5,362 bases of DNA from Collinsella aerofaciens (GTDB taxonomy: Bacteria; Actinomycetota; Coriobacteriia; Coriobacteriales; Coriobacteriaceae), in contig RPYR01000107.1 of assembly GCA_008671285.1 (NCBI GenBank), forward strand, positions 1-5,362. Reading direction: 5' to 3'. Position numbers and translations under genes: made by a program. The notes beneath the pieces were generated by a model that worked only from the letters and a program-made list of their open reading frames with translations, did no database searches and was not told the origin of the DNA. How positions within the stretch are numbered: position 1 is the stretch's first letter; each line of letters starts with the position of its first letter. This document shows positions 4,087 through 5,362 of this stretch, in pieces.

Positions 4087-5362
4087 ATGGCGAACGACAG
4101 CAAGACATGGCGGTGCGGAAAGTACGAGCTCAGCTTTGACCGTCCGCGCATCATGGGCGTCCTCAACGTGACGCCCGATTCGTTTAGCGACGGCGGGGAG
4201 CACTTCGACCCGGACGCCGCGATCGAGTATGGCCTGGCGATGCTCGACGCCGGCGCCGACATCATCGACGTGGGCGGCGAGTCCACGCGCCCCGGCTTTA
4301 CCCCGGTCAATCCCGATGAGGAAGCGCGCCGCGTGCTGCCCGTGGTGCGCGCGCTGGCCAAGGAGGGCGCCATCGTCTCGATCGACACGCGTCATGTGGC
4401 GGTTGCCAAGGCGGCCGTGCGCTGCGGCGCCTCGATCGTCAACGACGTGACCGGCTTCACCGACCCCAAGATGGTCGAGTTTGTTAAGACGAGCACCTGC
4501 GGCGTCATCGTGATGCATGCCGGCGAGGTCGCCGCGCCCACCCGCACGCACGCAACGGTGCAGCTCGATACCTCGGCAGCGGCGTTTGTTGCCGAGAAGG
4601 CGCGCGAGGCGGCTGCCGAGGCCGCGCGTGAGGCCGAGAAGCCGGCTCGCCGCCGTCGCGGCAAGTTGCTGGGCGAGCCTAAGCCGGAGGCCAAGCTTCC
4701 GGGCGGCGTGGTGCAGCCCTCGTTGCCGTTTGGCGAACCGGAGCCCACGTCCGAGCCTTCAAGCGAGCAGGAGACGCCGGCCGCCGAGCAGGCTGCTGCC
4801 GCCGAGACCGTCGCGCCCGCGCCCGAGGCCGCGCCCGAGGCCACCGAGGCCGCATCGGAGTCCAATGACCGACTGGCCGCCATGATGCGCCGCAGCGCCC
4901 GCCGCGAGGAAGCCTACGTGTTCACCTCGCAGCTCCGCCGCTTCACCCTGCCCGATTCGGCGCCCATTATGCGCCGCGTCATGGGCTTTCTGTCTGACCA
5001 GGCCCGCACACGCATCCCTGCCGGCGTGTCGCGCGACCGCATCTGCATCGATCCTGGCCGGGGCTTTGGTAAGGCGGCTAACGAAGACATCGGCATCCAG
5101 CGCGAGACTGCCAAGATGGCGTCGCTGGGCTATCCGCTCATGTGCGCCGTGTCGCGCAAGCGCTTTGTGGGCGCCGGCTCGGGCGTGACCGAGGCCGCCG
5201 AGCGCGATGCCGCTACGTTTGGCGTGTGCCTGGGCGCCATCCAGGCCGGTGCCAACATCGTGCGCGTGCACGACGCCGCGGGATTTGCGCAGTTCCTGAA
5301 CGGCTACTGGGCGGTTGCCAAGCCGCAGCCGCGCCGCGCGTTTGTGGCCGTGGGCTCCAACC
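4087..5362 (+). CDS. folP: Dihydropteroate synthase with large internal insertion, likely fused to HPPK (FolP-FolK); 3' end outside the window
   Basis: Joins 6-hydroxymethyl-dihydropterin diphosphate to p-aminobenzoate in folate synthesis; target family of sulfonamides. The frame is open for 425 codons to the window edge without a stop. DHPS motifs in order: IMGVLNVTPDSFSDGG (22-37), GADIIDVGGESTRPG (56-70), SIDTR (98-102), NDVTGF (119-124), VMHAG (142-146), DPGRGFGK (322-329), SRKRF (356-360), RVHDA (393-397). Met143 and Asp322 are 179 residues apart, where a normal DHPS has about 45, so roughly 130 residues are inserted in the loop after the MHxxG strand. The canonical Met after that His is Ala. 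After the DHPS domain ends (about 405), RRAFVAVGSN (416-425) matches the first strand of HPPK (usually VALGSNLGD), which would make this bifunctional. DHPS is certain; the fusion rests on about ten residues. The start is ATG 4087, 6 nt after AGGAGG. Confidence 0.93.
   Translation, partial: MANDSKTWRCGKYELSFDRPRIMGVLNVTPDSFSDGGEHFDPDAAIEYGLAMLDAGADIIDVGGESTRPGFTPVNPDEEARRVLPVVRALAKEGAIVSIDTRHVAVAKAAVRCGASIVNDVTGFTDPKMVEFVKTSTCGVIVMHAGEVAAPTRTHATVQLDTSAAAFVAEKAREAAAEAAREAEKPARRRRGKLLGEPKPEAKLPGGVVQPSLPFGEPEPTSEPSSEQETPAAEQAAAAETVAPAPEAAPEATEAASESNDRLAAMMRRSARREEAYVFTSQLRRFTLPDSAPIMRRVMGFLSDQARTRIPAGVSRDRICIDPGRGFGKAANEDIGIQRETAKMASLGYPLMCAVSRKRFVGAGSGVTEAAERDAATFGVCLGAIQAGANIVRVHDAAGFAQFLNGYWAVAKPQPRRAFVAVGSN
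4528..4962 (+). other. Low-complexity insertion segment within dihydropteroate synthase
   Basis: Residues about 148-292 of the enzyme. It begins with a helix-prone stretch (AEKAREAAAEAAREAEK, residues 169-185), then a basic patch RRRRGK (188-193). A Pro/Glu/Ala/Ser-rich stretch of about 65 residues follows, with repeats of the form PAPEAAPEA. Last comes a basic helix (RLAAMMRRSARREE) and the stretch leading back into the conserved APIMRRV helix. The frame and codon style match the rest of the gene, so this is not a frameshift or sequencing error. It is probably a disordered, surface-exposed loop; its function is unknown. Confidence 0.8.

Noticed and set aside
4392..5271. Long minus-strand frames opposite the dihydropteroate synthase gene
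   Set aside because: The Ser/Ala/Gly-rich and Gly/His-rich sequences mirror the low-complexity insertion of the real gene on the plus strand.

Overview
The window looks like chromosomal DNA from a high-GC, gut-type actinobacterium of the class Coriobacteriia, most like Collinsella. This rests on the GC-rich third codon positions, strong AGGAGG-type ribosome binding sites, the mix of gene families and the two-domain ECF ATPase. It is a judgement from pattern recognition, not a database match.

Layout. (1) Positions 1-1771, plus strand: the 3' part of a two-domain ATPase of an energy-coupling factor (ECF) vitamin/micronutrient importer, followed 4 nt later by a membrane protein that reads as the substrate-binding S component. 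The T component is not in the window and may lie upstream. (2) Positions 1772-2306: a 535-bp region between convergent genes, with no convincing gene but dense repeat structure. It holds a 166-bp dyad-symmetric element with 31-nt terminal inverted repeats. Beside it lies a second composite element: a strong bidirectional terminator inside a 29-nt inverted repeat, which in turn sits between two diverged direct repeats. (3) Positions 2307-3125, minus strand: an ExoA/APE1-like exodeoxyribonuclease III (AP endonuclease) with all its catalytic residues. (4) Positions 3239-3991, plus strand: a zinc-containing sirtuin (NAD-dependent protein deacylase), divergent from the exonuclease. (5) Position 4087 to the right edge, plus strand: a large open frame encoding dihydropteroate synthase. 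It carries an Ala/Glu/Pro-rich insertion of roughly 130 residues and, just before the window ends, runs into what looks like the first strand of HPPK (FolK). This suggests a FolP-FolK fusion for two adjacent folate-synthesis steps.

How the genes work together: the two ECF genes form one transport unit. The exonuclease and sirtuin are divergent neighbours with no evident joint function. The folate gene has its own candidate promoter and a leader hairpin. The least explained material is the repeat-packed intergenic region and the insertion in the folate enzyme.
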